This document shows, piece after piece, positions 28,275 to 36,241 of a stretch of DNA of 64,000 nucleotides. The notes beneath the pieces were generated by a model. The model ran no database searches and was not told the origin of the DNA. It worked only from the letters and a program-made list of their open reading frames with translations. The translations under genes and the position numbers were made by a program. How positions within the stretch are numbered: the stretch's first letter is position 1; each line of letters opens with the position of its first letter. Source of the stretch: Bryobacteraceae bacterium (lineage in GTDB: Bacteria; Acidobacteriota; Terriglobia; Bryobacterales; Bryobacteraceae); NCBI GenBank assembly GCA_025056865.1, contig JANWVO010000032.1:98222-162221 (forward strand). The letters are read 5' to 3'.

Positions 28275-29377
28275 CCGCGCGGTTCCGCCTTCGCCAGGCC
28301 TGGATCATCGCCCGTCTCGAGGTCCGGCGTCTCTTCCTGTCCCGCCGCGGACTGTGGGTCTACGGGCTGGCGATGCTGCCGGCGGCGCTGTTCCTGATCC
28401 ACGGGATCGACGTGCAGTACCGGCTGGGCCAGTCCCGCCGGGGCGGCATTGTCCAGCCAGCCGTCGTGGAGGCGCTCCAGACGGGCATGACGGAGCAGCA
28501 GGTGATCGAGATGGCGGGCAAGCCGCAGGAAGACAGGCAGTGGACCCGGCGGAAGTGGGAGGAGCGGGTGGAAGGCGGACGGAAGATTTCCGAGCAGCGC
28601 GTGGCGCCGGCGCGGCGGATGATCTATTTCGACGGAAGCCGGCGCGTCCTTCTGTTTTTCGAAGACGGGCTGCTGCGCGACATCAACAAATATCAGATTC
28701 TCAATTTCCCGGAAGACCGGGAGGTTTTCGCCGCCATTTTCCAGTATTATTACCTGCGGCTTGCCGTTTTCTTTGGCTGCCTGGGAGTTTTCCTGAATCT
28801 TTTCCGCGGCGAAATGATGGACAAGACGCTGCATTTCTGGCTGCTGGCGCCGGCGCGGCGCGGCGTGCTGCTGGCGGGCAAGTTTCTGGCCGGCTGGATG
28901 GCCGCCACGGCCATCTTCGCCGGCGGCGCGCTGCTGGCGTTCGCGGCCATGCTGTGGCCGCACATGGGCGCCGAGGGGCAGGCCTACTGGCAGGGCCCCG
29001 GGCCGATGCACGCTTTCCGCTATGCGCTGGCCGCGGCAGCGGGCTGCGCAGGTTACGGCAGCCTGTTCCTGGCCGCCAGCCTCTGGGTCCGCAATCCCAT
29101 CATCCCCGCCGCGGTGCTGCTGGTGTGGGAAGCCGCGCGGAGCTTCCTGCCTTCGCTGCTACAGAAGCTGACCGTGCTGTACTACCTGGAGTCCCTGTGC
29201 CCGGTGCCCGCGCCGCTCGACCCGGAGATGCCGGCCCTGCTGCGGCTGCTGCTGGCTCCGGCGGAGCCGCTCGATCCGTGGCTCGCATCCGCCGGCATCG
29301 TCCTGTTCTCCGCGGTAGTGCTGCGCGCCGCCGTGGCGGGCGTCCGCCGGCTGCAAATCAACTACAGCACCGACTGA
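28271..29377 (+). CDS. ABC-2-type membrane protein with an inserted BamE/SmpA-like domain
   Basis: A 368-residue protein. After the first membrane helix ('LWVYGLAMLPAALFLIHGI', about residues 28-46) comes a ~90-residue soluble insert: 'ALQTGMTEQQVIEMAGKPQ' followed by 'RRMIYFDGSRRVLLFFEDG'. The insert matches the helix-turn and beta pattern of the BamE/SmpA fold ('GmT..qV...lG.P' then a 'Y.f' strand). Five more helices follow, beginning near residues 160, 195, 225, 260 and 330. It is presumably the membrane partner of the ATPase just upstream, with the insert outside the membrane. The ABC-2 assignment rests mainly on operon context. Confidence 0.7.
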   Translation: MTARFRLRQAWIIARLEVRRLFLSRRGLWVYGLAMLPAALFLIHGIDVQYRLGQSRRGGIVQPAVVEALQTGMTEQQVIEMAGKPQEDRQWTRRKWEERVEGGRKISEQRVAPARRMIYFDGSRRVLLFFEDGLLRDINKYQILNFPEDREVFAAIFQYYYLRLAVFFGCLGVFLNLFRGEMMDKTLHFWLLAPARRGVLLAGKFLAGWMAATAIFAGGALLAFAAMLWPHMGAEGQAYWQGPGPMHAFRYALAAAAGCAGYGSLFLAASLWVRNPIIPAAVLLVWEAARSFLPSLLQKLTVLYYLESLCPVPAPLDPEMPALLRLLLAPAEPLDPWLASAGIVLFSAVVLRAAVAGVRRLQINYSTD

Positions 29378-29381
29378 CGCC

Positions 29382-30338
29382 TCAGCCCTGAAGCTCCCTG
29401 ACGATTTCGAGCGCCGCACGGCGCGCCGCTTCCACCTCGCCCGGCGGGAAGCTGATGGCTCCGACGCGCGGATGCCCGCCGCCGCCGTAGCGCTCGCACA
29501 GCGTGGCCAGATTGTGGCGCGGCGGCTCTTTGGCCCACGGGTTCGAACCCACGCTGACCTTGGTGCGGAAGCTGGCGGTGCTCACCGAAACCGTGTACGT
29601 GCCTTCCGGGAAGAGGTAATAGGGGATGAACTTGTTGTATCCCTCGAGGTCATAAGCGGCGACGTCAAAGAAAATGACGCCCTTTTCGCAACGGCCTTCG
29701 CGCCGGATGATTTCAATCGACTGGAGATGACGCTCGTACAGCGGCTGGAATTTCTCCTGCACGAGCGGGTCGTTCATGATTTCCAGAAGTGGCTTCTCCT
29801 GCATCAGCCGGATGATGTGCTGGACGGTTTCCGACCCCTTGGTCGCCTCGATGACCAGCGTCAGCTTCATCGCCGGCTCGCGCATCGCCACGGCGGCTTC
29901 GGCGCTCTCGTAGTTGGCCCCGTCGACGATGCCGGCCCAATGGACGAGCTCGTCAAGGTCCGGCGCTTCGTACCTGTAGACGGTGCGCGCCACGTGCGCG
30001 ATCCATTCGGTGCAGGAACGGAAATCCGGGTCGAAATAGAACCGCCGCGACGCCTTCTTGCGCTCGTAGTCCTGCTGGTCTTCGGACGAAAGGAACGCGC
30101 TCTGGTGGTGGTCGAACCACCAGGTCAGGCGATCGCTCGAGGAGTACTTGAAATCGACAATCGCGTTTTCGTCGCCGTCGAAATCGGCCTCGTCAAAGAG
30201 CTGGGACGCTTTGTGCGCCATGCCCGTGTAGGCGTACTCGGCCCCGTTGTAGAACAGTTCGCGGGTGAAGCGGCTGAAGAAGGCCGCCGAGGCCGCCCCG
30301 TCGAAACAGTGGTCGTGGTAGAGAACCCGGACTTTCAT
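29382..30338 (-). CDS. DHH/DHHA1-family phosphoesterase
   Basis: A 318-residue phosphoesterase of the DHH superfamily. 'VLYHDHCFDGAASAAFF' is motif I, 'VDFKYSS' is motif II, 'WWFDHHQSAF' is the DHH motif (metal-binding Asp-His-His), and 'CERYGGGGHPRVGAISFP' is the DHHA1 substrate-binding loop. Members degrade short oligonucleotides or cyclic dinucleotides (NrnA-like), or act on polyphosphates. All motifs are intact. It stands alone, convergent with the ABC operon and divergent from nothing visible. The exact substrate cannot be assigned. Confidence 0.85.
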   Translation of the reverse strand: MKVRVLYHDHCFDGAASAAFFSRFTRELFYNGAEYAYTGMAHKASQLFDEADFDGDENAIVDFKYSSSDRLTWWFDHHQSAFLSSEDQQDYERKKASRRFYFDPDFRSCTEWIAHVARTVYRYEAPDLDELVHWAGIVDGANYESAEAAVAMREPAMKLTLVIEATKGSETVQHIIRLMQEKPLLEIMNDPLVQEKFQPLYERHLQSIEIIRREGRCEKGVIFFDVAAYDLEGYNKFIPYYLFPEGTYTVSVSTASFRTKVSVGSNPWAKEPPRHNLATLCERYGGGGHPRVGAISFPPGEVEAARRAALEIVRELQG

Positions 30339-30452
30339 GACAAGCGCCGAACCCGCCCGCGCGGAGGCCGCAAGGGATGCGCGGCGAGAGAAACCTTCTA
30401 GGTTGCCTGATTCGCGGGGTCCGGCGCAAGCGAGAGCCGGGGCGGGCAGAGC

Positions 30453-31625
30453 TCAGCGGCCCCAGGCTGGCTGCGGGGCCAAGGGAGCCGGCGCCGCGGC
30501 GCGCGCCCGCTGCGCCCGCCGCTCCACCTCCGCCAGATAGAGCGCCAGCGGGCGGTAAAGCAGGTGCGACCACTTGCCGAAGGGCACCTCCACGACGAGC
30601 ATCGGCACGGCGATCATCAGGTGGACGACGTAGAGCGCGTAGGCGGGCATCGGCAGGTCGAGAATCCGCGCCGCATGCAGCAGGATGCCGCTGAGGCTGG
30701 TGAGGAACAGCAGGATGACGAAGAGCCAGTCCGACACGTCGGAATGGCGGTGGATGGGGTCGCGTTTGCGCCGCCGGTCGGCCATGATCGACAGGGTCGC
30801 GGCCAGCAGCACGAGCGTTGCGGCATAACCGGGAAGGCTGGTCCAGTGGAAGCTGGCATCCTCCACCTGGAACCATTTCAGGAACACGACGACCAGCAGG
30901 AACATGGTTCCATAGGCGAACACAAGCAGCAGGTGGCGCAGCCAGTGGCGGGAAGCGCCGCTGGCGCACTGCCGCCAGCGTTTCTGCGTAAGTCCCTGGA
31001 TGACGAACTCTCCCAGCGCGGCAAGCCAGGCCGAGGCGGGCGCAGGCTGGCAGTGTTTCCGGGCGTAGTAGAGCATGCGCGCCGCGTTGGACAGCAGCAG
31101 CGCCGCCAGCACCGAAGCCAGCGCCACGTCGGCCTGGTGAATGACGTCCTTCGGCGCGAAGCATTGCAGCATCACCGTCTGGCGCGCTTCGGGATGGGCC
31201 GCCAGCAGCCGGAAGCCGAAGCCGGGCGTCAGGGAGAACCAGGCGAGGACGGCAGCGGCAACGGCGAACAGCAGGACGAGCTCCCAGCGCACGCTGCGGT
31301 ACATCAGCCGGCTGAGGCCGGTCCAGTCATAGGCGGCGATCAGCCAGCGCCGGCTGGCCATCATCAGATTGCCGGGATCGGCCTCGCGCGGGCACGTCTC
31401 CGAGCAGTCGCCGCAGTAAAAGCAGAGCCATGGATCCACGCTGCCCAGCATCTTCTCCCGAAGGCCAAGCTGGATGTAGCGGATGTAGCGCCTGGGAAAG
31501 ACCGCATCCTGGTTGGTGAGCTGGCAGGCGGCCGTGCAGTTGCCGCAGTTGAAGCAGCGGGACACGGTGCCGCCGCCGAACTCCTTCAGCTCATTTGCCA
31601 GCGCCGGATCCACCCGGAGACTCAT
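30453..31625 (-). CDS. QmoC-like HdrC-cytochrome b fusion
   Basis: A 390-residue membrane Fe-S protein. The N-terminus has two [4Fe-4S] motifs of the HdrC type: C24-x2-C27-x2-C30-x3-C34 and C68-x2-C71-x2-C74-x3-C78-P. About six membrane helices follow, from residue 110, with histidines at suitable spacing for b-type haem ('GILLHAARI', 'YVVHLMIAV', 'KWSHLLYRP'). HdrC fused to an HdrE/DsrM-like cytochrome is exactly the build of QmoC, the menaquinone-interacting subunit of the Qmo complex. It is the last gene of the hydrogenase operon and overlaps the wHTH gene by 35 nt. Likely role: passing electrons from the soluble Hdr/hydrogenase part into quinone. Confidence 0.85.
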   Translation of the reverse strand: MSLRVDPALANELKEFGGGTVSRCFNCGNCTAACQLTNQDAVFPRRYIRYIQLGLREKMLGSVDPWLCFYCGDCSETCPREADPGNLMMASRRWLIAAYDWTGLSRLMYRSVRWELVLLFAVAAAVLAWFSLTPGFGFRLLAAHPEARQTVMLQCFAPKDVIHQADVALASVLAALLLSNAARMLYYARKHCQPAPASAWLAALGEFVIQGLTQKRWRQCASGASRHWLRHLLLVFAYGTMFLLVVVFLKWFQVEDASFHWTSLPGYAATLVLLAATLSIMADRRRKRDPIHRHSDVSDWLFVILLFLTSLSGILLHAARILDLPMPAYALYVVHLMIAVPMLVVEVPFGKWSHLLYRPLALYLAEVERRAQRARAAAPAPLAPQPAWGR

Positions 31626-31914
31626 GGCTGCCCTCCTTGAGGCCGTATTTCGGATAATCCCCGTCGAGGCCCGTCTCGACGACCTGCCCGTACCGCTTCA
31701 GCGCCAGAACGTGCCAGAGGACATCCCGCGCCGGCAGGCGTGTGGCCGCGGCGAGGGCGGGCACTGTCATGGGGCCGCCGCGCAGGGCGGAACGGATCGC
31801 CTTCAGGATGTCCTTCTGACGCTTCGCCCAGGCCTTTTTCGATTCGCTGATGCCGCCCATCCGCTCGCGGAACTGTTTCAGGTCCTGCTGCCACTGGATG
31901 CGCCGTTCAGTCAT
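31591..31914 (-). CDS. Small winged-helix-like protein in the hydrogenase operon
   Basis: A 107-residue protein with a polar helical N-terminus (about residues 1-45) and a winged-helix-like core, 'MTVPALAAATRLPARDVLWH' then 'VLALKRYGQVVETG', similar to the DNA-binding helix-turn-helix of small regulators. It overlaps the upstream HdrA-like gene by 8 nt and the downstream QmoC-like gene by 35 nt, so it is a true part of the operon. It could be a regulator, or an accessory subunit of the enzyme that uses the fold for protein contacts. No cysteines are present, so it carries no Fe-S cluster. Confidence 0.6.
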   Translation of the reverse strand: MTERRIQWQQDLKQFRERMGGISESKKAWAKRQKDILKAIRSALRGGPMTVPALAAATRLPARDVLWHVLALKRYGQVVETGLDGDYPKYGLKEGSHESPGGSGAGK

Positions 31915-33238
31915 TGCTCACCTCGCTCATTGCCGCCTCTTCGGCTTCCACCCGCGAGATGCGGTCCAGGTACATGGCCGCCTCCATCGCCGCCGCTCCC
32001 GCCTCCACGATGGAATCAGGAATGTCTTTCGGGCCGGTCGCCACGCCGGCGACGAAGATGCCGTCGACGCTGCTGTTGGCCGGCCTCGTGGTCACCTCAG
32101 GCACTTCGAAGAAGCCGTCCTCGTCGAGGCGCGCCGGCACGATGCCCACGGGCCGCCAGGCTGGAATCAGCCCCTGGCTGAGGACGACAAGATCGTGGCG
32201 GATCTCGGCGACGCGCCCGCCCTCGTCGATCAGTTCGACGCGCAGCACAAGATCGCCGTCCGGCTCTTCCGTGATGCGGCCGACCTTCGCCTTCACCACC
32301 CGGACGCCCTCGGCCAGAGCGCGGCGGAAGAACTGCTCGTAGCCCTTGCCAAAAGCGCGGATGTCCATGTAGTACAGCGTGACCTCGGTGCCGGGATGGT
32401 GCTGCCGGATGAGGATCGCCTGCTTCAGCGCGTACATGCAGCACACCCGTGAGCAGTAAGGGACTCCAATGGTGCGGTCCCGGCTGCCGGCGCACTGCAC
32501 GTAGGCCACCGACCGCGGGATCCTGCCGTCGGAGGGCCGCATCACATGGCCGGTGGGGCCGTTGGAGGACTGCATCCGCTCCATCAGCAGCGGGCTGATG
32601 ACGTTGGCGTAGCGTCCTCCGCCGTACTCCTTCTTGGCCTCCATCGGCGTAAGTTTCAGGCCGGTGGCGATGATCACCGAGCCCGCCTTTACCTCCAGCC
32701 GCTCCGGCTGCTGGAGGAAGTCGATGCAGTTCTTCGGGCAGACGCGGGCGCAGGCTCCGTCGAACATGCAGTGCTCCGGATCCAGCACCGGGAGCTGGGG
32801 AATCGCGTTGCCGTGCGGGATGTAGATGGCCTTGCGCGCGCCAAGGCCGTAGTCGAACTCGTGCGGCACGAACCAGTCGCACGCCTGCTCGCATTTGCCG
32901 CAGCCGATGCAGTCCTCCTCGACGACGTAGCGCGGCTTCTTCAGCAGCCGGAGGGTGAAGTGGCCGTCGGTGCGGCGCACCTCCTCCACTTCGGTGTAGG
33001 TGAGCAGGTCGATGCGCTCATGGTGGGCTGCCTCCGCCATCCGCGGCGTGCAGATGCAACTGCTGCAATCGAGCGTCGGGAAGACCTTGTTCAGTCCTAC
33101 CATGATGCCGCCGATCGATGGTTCGCGCTCCACCAGCAGCACGCGGAACCCCTGGCCGGCGAGGTCGAGCGCCGCCTGCATGCCGGCGATGCCGCCGCCG
33201 ATCACGGCTCCGTCGTAGTGGGCCTGAATCTTCGCCAT
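31907..33238 (-). CDS. HdrA/QmoA-like flavin iron-sulfur protein
   Basis: A 443-residue FAD and Fe-S protein of the heterodisulfide reductase A family, in the short QmoA-like form. The FAD Rossmann motif 'GGGIAGMQAALDLA' is at residues 14-27. HdrA-specific cysteines C58-x2-C61-x-C63 follow, then ferredoxin cysteines C110, C113, C116 and C120, and a further C157/C163/C167/C171 group. 'YCSRVCCMYALKQA' is the conserved HdrA C-terminal motif. It lacks the HdrA N-terminal domain seen in its neighbour at 36219. ATG 33238 was chosen because the Rossmann motif begins just after it. It lies between the hydrogenase large-subunit gene and the wHTH gene. Confidence 0.9.
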   Translation of the reverse strand: MAKIQAHYDGAVIGGGIAGMQAALDLAGQGFRVLLVEREPSIGGIMVGLNKVFPTLDCSSCICTPRMAEAAHHERIDLLTYTEVEEVRRTDGHFTLRLLKKPRYVVEEDCIGCGKCEQACDWFVPHEFDYGLGARKAIYIPHGNAIPQLPVLDPEHCMFDGACARVCPKNCIDFLQQPERLEVKAGSVIIATGLKLTPMEAKKEYGGGRYANVISPLLMERMQSSNGPTGHVMRPSDGRIPRSVAYVQCAGSRDRTIGVPYCSRVCCMYALKQAILIRQHHPGTEVTLYYMDIRAFGKGYEQFFRRALAEGVRVVKAKVGRITEEPDGDLVLRVELIDEGGRVAEIRHDLVVLSQGLIPAWRPVGIVPARLDEDGFFEVPEVTTRPANSSVDGIFVAGVATGPKDIPDSIVEAGAAAMEAAMYLDRISRVEAEEAAMSEVSND

Positions 33239-33249
33239 GCGGCCTCCTG

Positions 33250-34755
33250 TCAACGTCCTCCCCTGGCCACCACCCTGCCCTCGCAGTCCCGCACGGTCAC
33301 CTCGAGCGGCATCCTGCCCGGAAGGCTGTGCGTGGCGCACCCGAAGCAGGGATCGTAAGCGCGGAACGCCATCTCGATCCGGTTCAGCAGCCCCTCGGTA
33401 ATTTCGGCGCCCCTGCGGATGAACCCCTGCGCCGCCTGCTTCACGGAAAAACAGATGGCAGCGTAATTGTTTGTCGTGCCGACGATGAGGTTCGCCTTGC
33501 GGACGATGCCGCGCTCATCGGTCACATAGTGGTGGGTGAGCGTGCCGCGCGGCGCCTCCACCGTGCCGACCCCTTCTCCCACGGGCCTGCCGCACTCCAC
33601 CCGGTATTCGCGCGGATCGGTGATCTCGGGCCGGCGCACGATCTCGAGAGCCTTCTCGGCGGCGAACATCAGCTCGATGCAGCGGGCCCAGTGGATGGCC
33701 AGCGTGTGGTGCGCCGGCTTCGATCCGGTGCGGTCGCCGGTGAGCGTTTCGCAGTACTCCTCGTAAGCCTCCCGCGCCGCCGGCGTCGGGATGCCCTCGC
33801 TGACGTTGAGCCGCGCCTGCGGCGTGGCGCGGTACATGCCGGAGCCGGCCCCGTCCACGAAGCCTTTCCAGCCGACCTTTTTCAGATAGGGGATTTTCAG
33901 ATACGTCCAGGGCTCGACCCGCTCGGCCACATGTTCGGCGTACTCGGCCGGACGGAAGCGGCAGAATTCCCTGCCCTGCGGGTCCACGACGCGGACGTCG
34001 CCATCGTAGAAGTTGAGCTGGCCGTATTCATCGACAAGCCCCATTGAATATGTTTCCGCGTAACAGGGGCCGTGGAGGATGAGTTCGAGGTAGCGCGGAT
34101 CGGCGAGCACGGCGTCATGAAGGATCTTCAGCGTGAGCTTGCCGAATTCGACGAGGAAAGAGCAGATCTCTTCGAGCCGCGCGCGCTCCGCTTCCGTGAG
34201 GCCCTTGCTCATGCCGCCGGGGATCGCATTGACGGGATTCACGGGCTTGCCGCCGAAGATGGCCGCCGCTTCGTGGCCCCATGCGCGGCACTGGAGCACC
34301 TTCCGCGCGATGTCCGGCCCCACTTTGCCAATCACGCCGATCACATTGCGCTGGGCCGGATCCGCGTCCGGCCCAAGGACGAAATCCGGCCCGGCAAGAG
34401 CATAGAAGTGGGTGGCGTGGTCGGTGACGAAGAAGATGTTGTATTGCAGTTCGCGCAGCAGGCGCGCCGTGGGCGGCAGCTCGACGCCGAAGACGGCGTC
34501 GCAGGCCTTGGCGCTGGCCATCATGTGCGCTTCAGGGCAGACGCCGCAGATGCGCGGCGTGATGCGCGGCATCTCTTCCACGGGGCGGCCCTCGCAGAAC
34601 TTCTCGAATCCGCGGAGCTCGGGCACCTGGAAAAAGCAGTCGGCCACTTCGCCGTGCTCGTCGAGGAAGATCTCGATCTTGCCGTGGCCTTCCAGCCGGG
34701 TGACGGGATCAATGGTGATGCGCCGTCCGGGCGACGGCGGCGATTCTATCCTCAT
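33250..34755 (-). CDS. [NiFe]-hydrogenase large subunit (MvhA-like)
   Basis: The 501-residue catalytic subunit. The nickel ligands are complete: C70-x2-C73 in 'RICGVCPEAH' and C470-x2-C473 in 'DPCFGCATH' near the end. The N-terminal 'IDPVTRLEGHGKI' is the usual signature. A 25-residue tail follows H476, the normal processing site, so a maturation endopeptidase is needed; no hyp or protease gene is in the window. The sequence context with Hdr proteins fits a group 3 enzyme of the Mvh kind. It overlaps the small-subunit gene by 4 nt (ATGA), fixing ATG 34755. Confidence 0.94.
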   Translation of the reverse strand: MRIESPPSPGRRITIDPVTRLEGHGKIEIFLDEHGEVADCFFQVPELRGFEKFCEGRPVEEMPRITPRICGVCPEAHMMASAKACDAVFGVELPPTARLLRELQYNIFFVTDHATHFYALAGPDFVLGPDADPAQRNVIGVIGKVGPDIARKVLQCRAWGHEAAAIFGGKPVNPVNAIPGGMSKGLTEAERARLEEICSFLVEFGKLTLKILHDAVLADPRYLELILHGPCYAETYSMGLVDEYGQLNFYDGDVRVVDPQGREFCRFRPAEYAEHVAERVEPWTYLKIPYLKKVGWKGFVDGAGSGMYRATPQARLNVSEGIPTPAAREAYEEYCETLTGDRTGSKPAHHTLAIHWARCIELMFAAEKALEIVRRPEITDPREYRVECGRPVGEGVGTVEAPRGTLTHHYVTDERGIVRKANLIVGTTNNYAAICFSVKQAAQGFIRRGAEITEGLLNRIEMAFRAYDPCFGCATHSLPGRMPLEVTVRDCEGRVVARGGR

Positions 34756-35738
34756 GGGTTCCCTCCGTCCTGGCGCCGCGCCTTCAGCAGGCCCGAAGGC
34801 AGCGAGAAGCGGTAGAACGTGCCCGCGGGATCGGGAATCTGGCTGACCAGCGCATACGCCTTCTCCTCGCTGGCGGGATCCAGAACGCCGCTCAGTGCGC
34901 CGATCATCGACGCGCCCTGATCCGCCACGCCCGCGGGCGGGCCGTAACAGCCCTCGCAGCGCATGTCGGCGCGGATGCAGAGCGCGCCACAGCCGCCGCG
35001 CGTGGCGGGCCCCATGCACAGCAGGCCCTGTTCGAGCAGGCACCACCCGGGTTCGGGCCGGAACTCGTGGTGCCTGCGGAATGCCTCCACCCTGACGAGC
35101 TTCTTCTCGCGCGGGCACTCGTCGCAGACAGTCCGCGGCGAGCAGCCCACGCGGCCATCGGCCCCCGCCTCCGGAGCCTGCCCATCCAGCAGCGCCTTCA
35201 GCGTCTCCCAGACGCGCTCCGCCTGCGGCGGACAGCCGGGCAACACATGGTCGACATCGACCACGTCGCAGAGCCGGTAGACCTGTCCGTAGAACTCCGG
35301 CAGGTGCAGCTCGCCCGCCGGGGCGGCGCAGAGAGGGCGCGGCTCTGTTGCAGCGGGGTTGTCCGTGGAGAGATTGGCGTGATAGACGGCGTCGAGGATG
35401 GCCCGCCGGGAGACCAGGTTCGCCAGCGCGGGAATGCCGCCATCGGCCGCGCACGCCCCGTATGCGACCAGCACGCGGCTCTTCCTGCGCAGCAGGAGCG
35501 CCACTTCGTGCTGTTCGCTGTTGCGCACGCCTCCGTTGAAAAGGCACACGTCGATCGAGCCATCGGGCAGCTTTTCGACGTCGTGGTACTTGAAATCCGT
35601 GGCGCAGGGCCAGAACACGATGTCGGCCGCCGCGGCCACATCCAGAAGGCGCGGGCCGATCTCAAGCAGCGAGATGTCGCAGCCTCCGCAACTGGAGGCC
35701 CAGAACACGGCGATGCGCTTCCTGCTGTTGGCGCTCAT
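34752..35738 (-). CDS. [NiFe]-hydrogenase small subunit (MvhG-like)
   Basis: The 328-residue electron-transfer subunit. The proximal cluster ligands start with C17-x2-C20 in 'SSCGGCDISL', continue with 'YGACAADGG' and 'LPGCPPQ'. The C-terminal part has the Cys-rich 'CSPRTVCDECPREK' and 'CMGPATRGGCGALC' plus 'MRCEGCYGP', expected for the medial and distal clusters. There is no twin-arginine signal, so the enzyme is cytoplasmic, as in MvhG. Start ATG 35738 overlaps the preceding gene's stop by 4 nt. Partner of the large subunit encoded next. Confidence 0.93.
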   Translation of the reverse strand: MSANSRKRIAVFWASSCGGCDISLLEIGPRLLDVAAAADIVFWPCATDFKYHDVEKLPDGSIDVCLFNGGVRNSEQHEVALLLRRKSRVLVAYGACAADGGIPALANLVSRRAILDAVYHANLSTDNPAATEPRPLCAAPAGELHLPEFYGQVYRLCDVVDVDHVLPGCPPQAERVWETLKALLDGQAPEAGADGRVGCSPRTVCDECPREKKLVRVEAFRRHHEFRPEPGWCLLEQGLLCMGPATRGGCGALCIRADMRCEGCYGPPAGVADQGASMIGALSGVLDPASEEKAYALVSQIPDPAGTFYRFSLPSGLLKARRQDGGNP

Positions 35739-36241
35739 CGCACGGCCTCCCCGCAAGGCGCCGGGGCGGCGCATGTCCGGAATCCGCTCTCCTGCAGCCG
35801 CTGCGGCCAGCGCAGCGGCCCCAGCCGGCGCACCTCTTCCGTCATTTCCGCCACCACGCGGGCGAACTTCTCGCCTTCGGCGGCGCTCACCCAGTCATGG
35901 CGGAAGCGTCCTTCCTCGATGCCGAAATCGCGAAGGACGCTGCGCACCAGCGGCATGCGCACCATCGTCTTGTGGTTGCCCGAAATGTAGTGGCAGTCGC
36001 CCGGATGGCATCCGAGGACGAGCACGCCATCCGCCCCGCGCGCCAGCGCCGCCAGCACCAGCTCGGGATCCACGCGCCCCGAGCACATCACCTTGATGAC
36101 GTCGACGTTCGGCGGATACTGGATGCGCGCCGTTCCGGCATTGTCCGCGCCGGTGTACGAGCACCACTGGCAGAGGAACCCGATGATGCGGGGTTCCCAG
36201 CCGCTTCCGCCGTCCTGCCTATCTTCCCTGCGCCTTTCCAT
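35735..36241 (-). CDS. MvhD-like [2Fe-2S] hydrogenase/Hdr linker subunit
   Basis: A 168-residue MvhD/DUF-type protein. Conserved cysteines C24-x2-C27 ('GFLCQWCSYTGADNAG'), C53 ('KVMCSGRVDP') and C78/C83 ('LGCHPGDCHY') match the MvhD [2Fe-2S] site that passes electrons between hydrogenase and HdrA. In Qmo complexes this domain is fused to the C-terminus of QmoB; here it is a separate gene, overlapping the HdrA/QmoB-like gene by 23 nt and the small-subunit gene by 4 nt. About 17 polar residues precede the core. Confidence 0.9.
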   Translation of the reverse strand: MERRREDRQDGGSGWEPRIIGFLCQWCSYTGADNAGTARIQYPPNVDVIKVMCSGRVDPELVLAALARGADGVLVLGCHPGDCHYISGNHKTMVRMPLVRSVLRDFGIEEGRFRHDWVSAAEGEKFARVVAEMTEEVRRLGPLRWPQRLQESGFRTCAAPAPCGEAVR

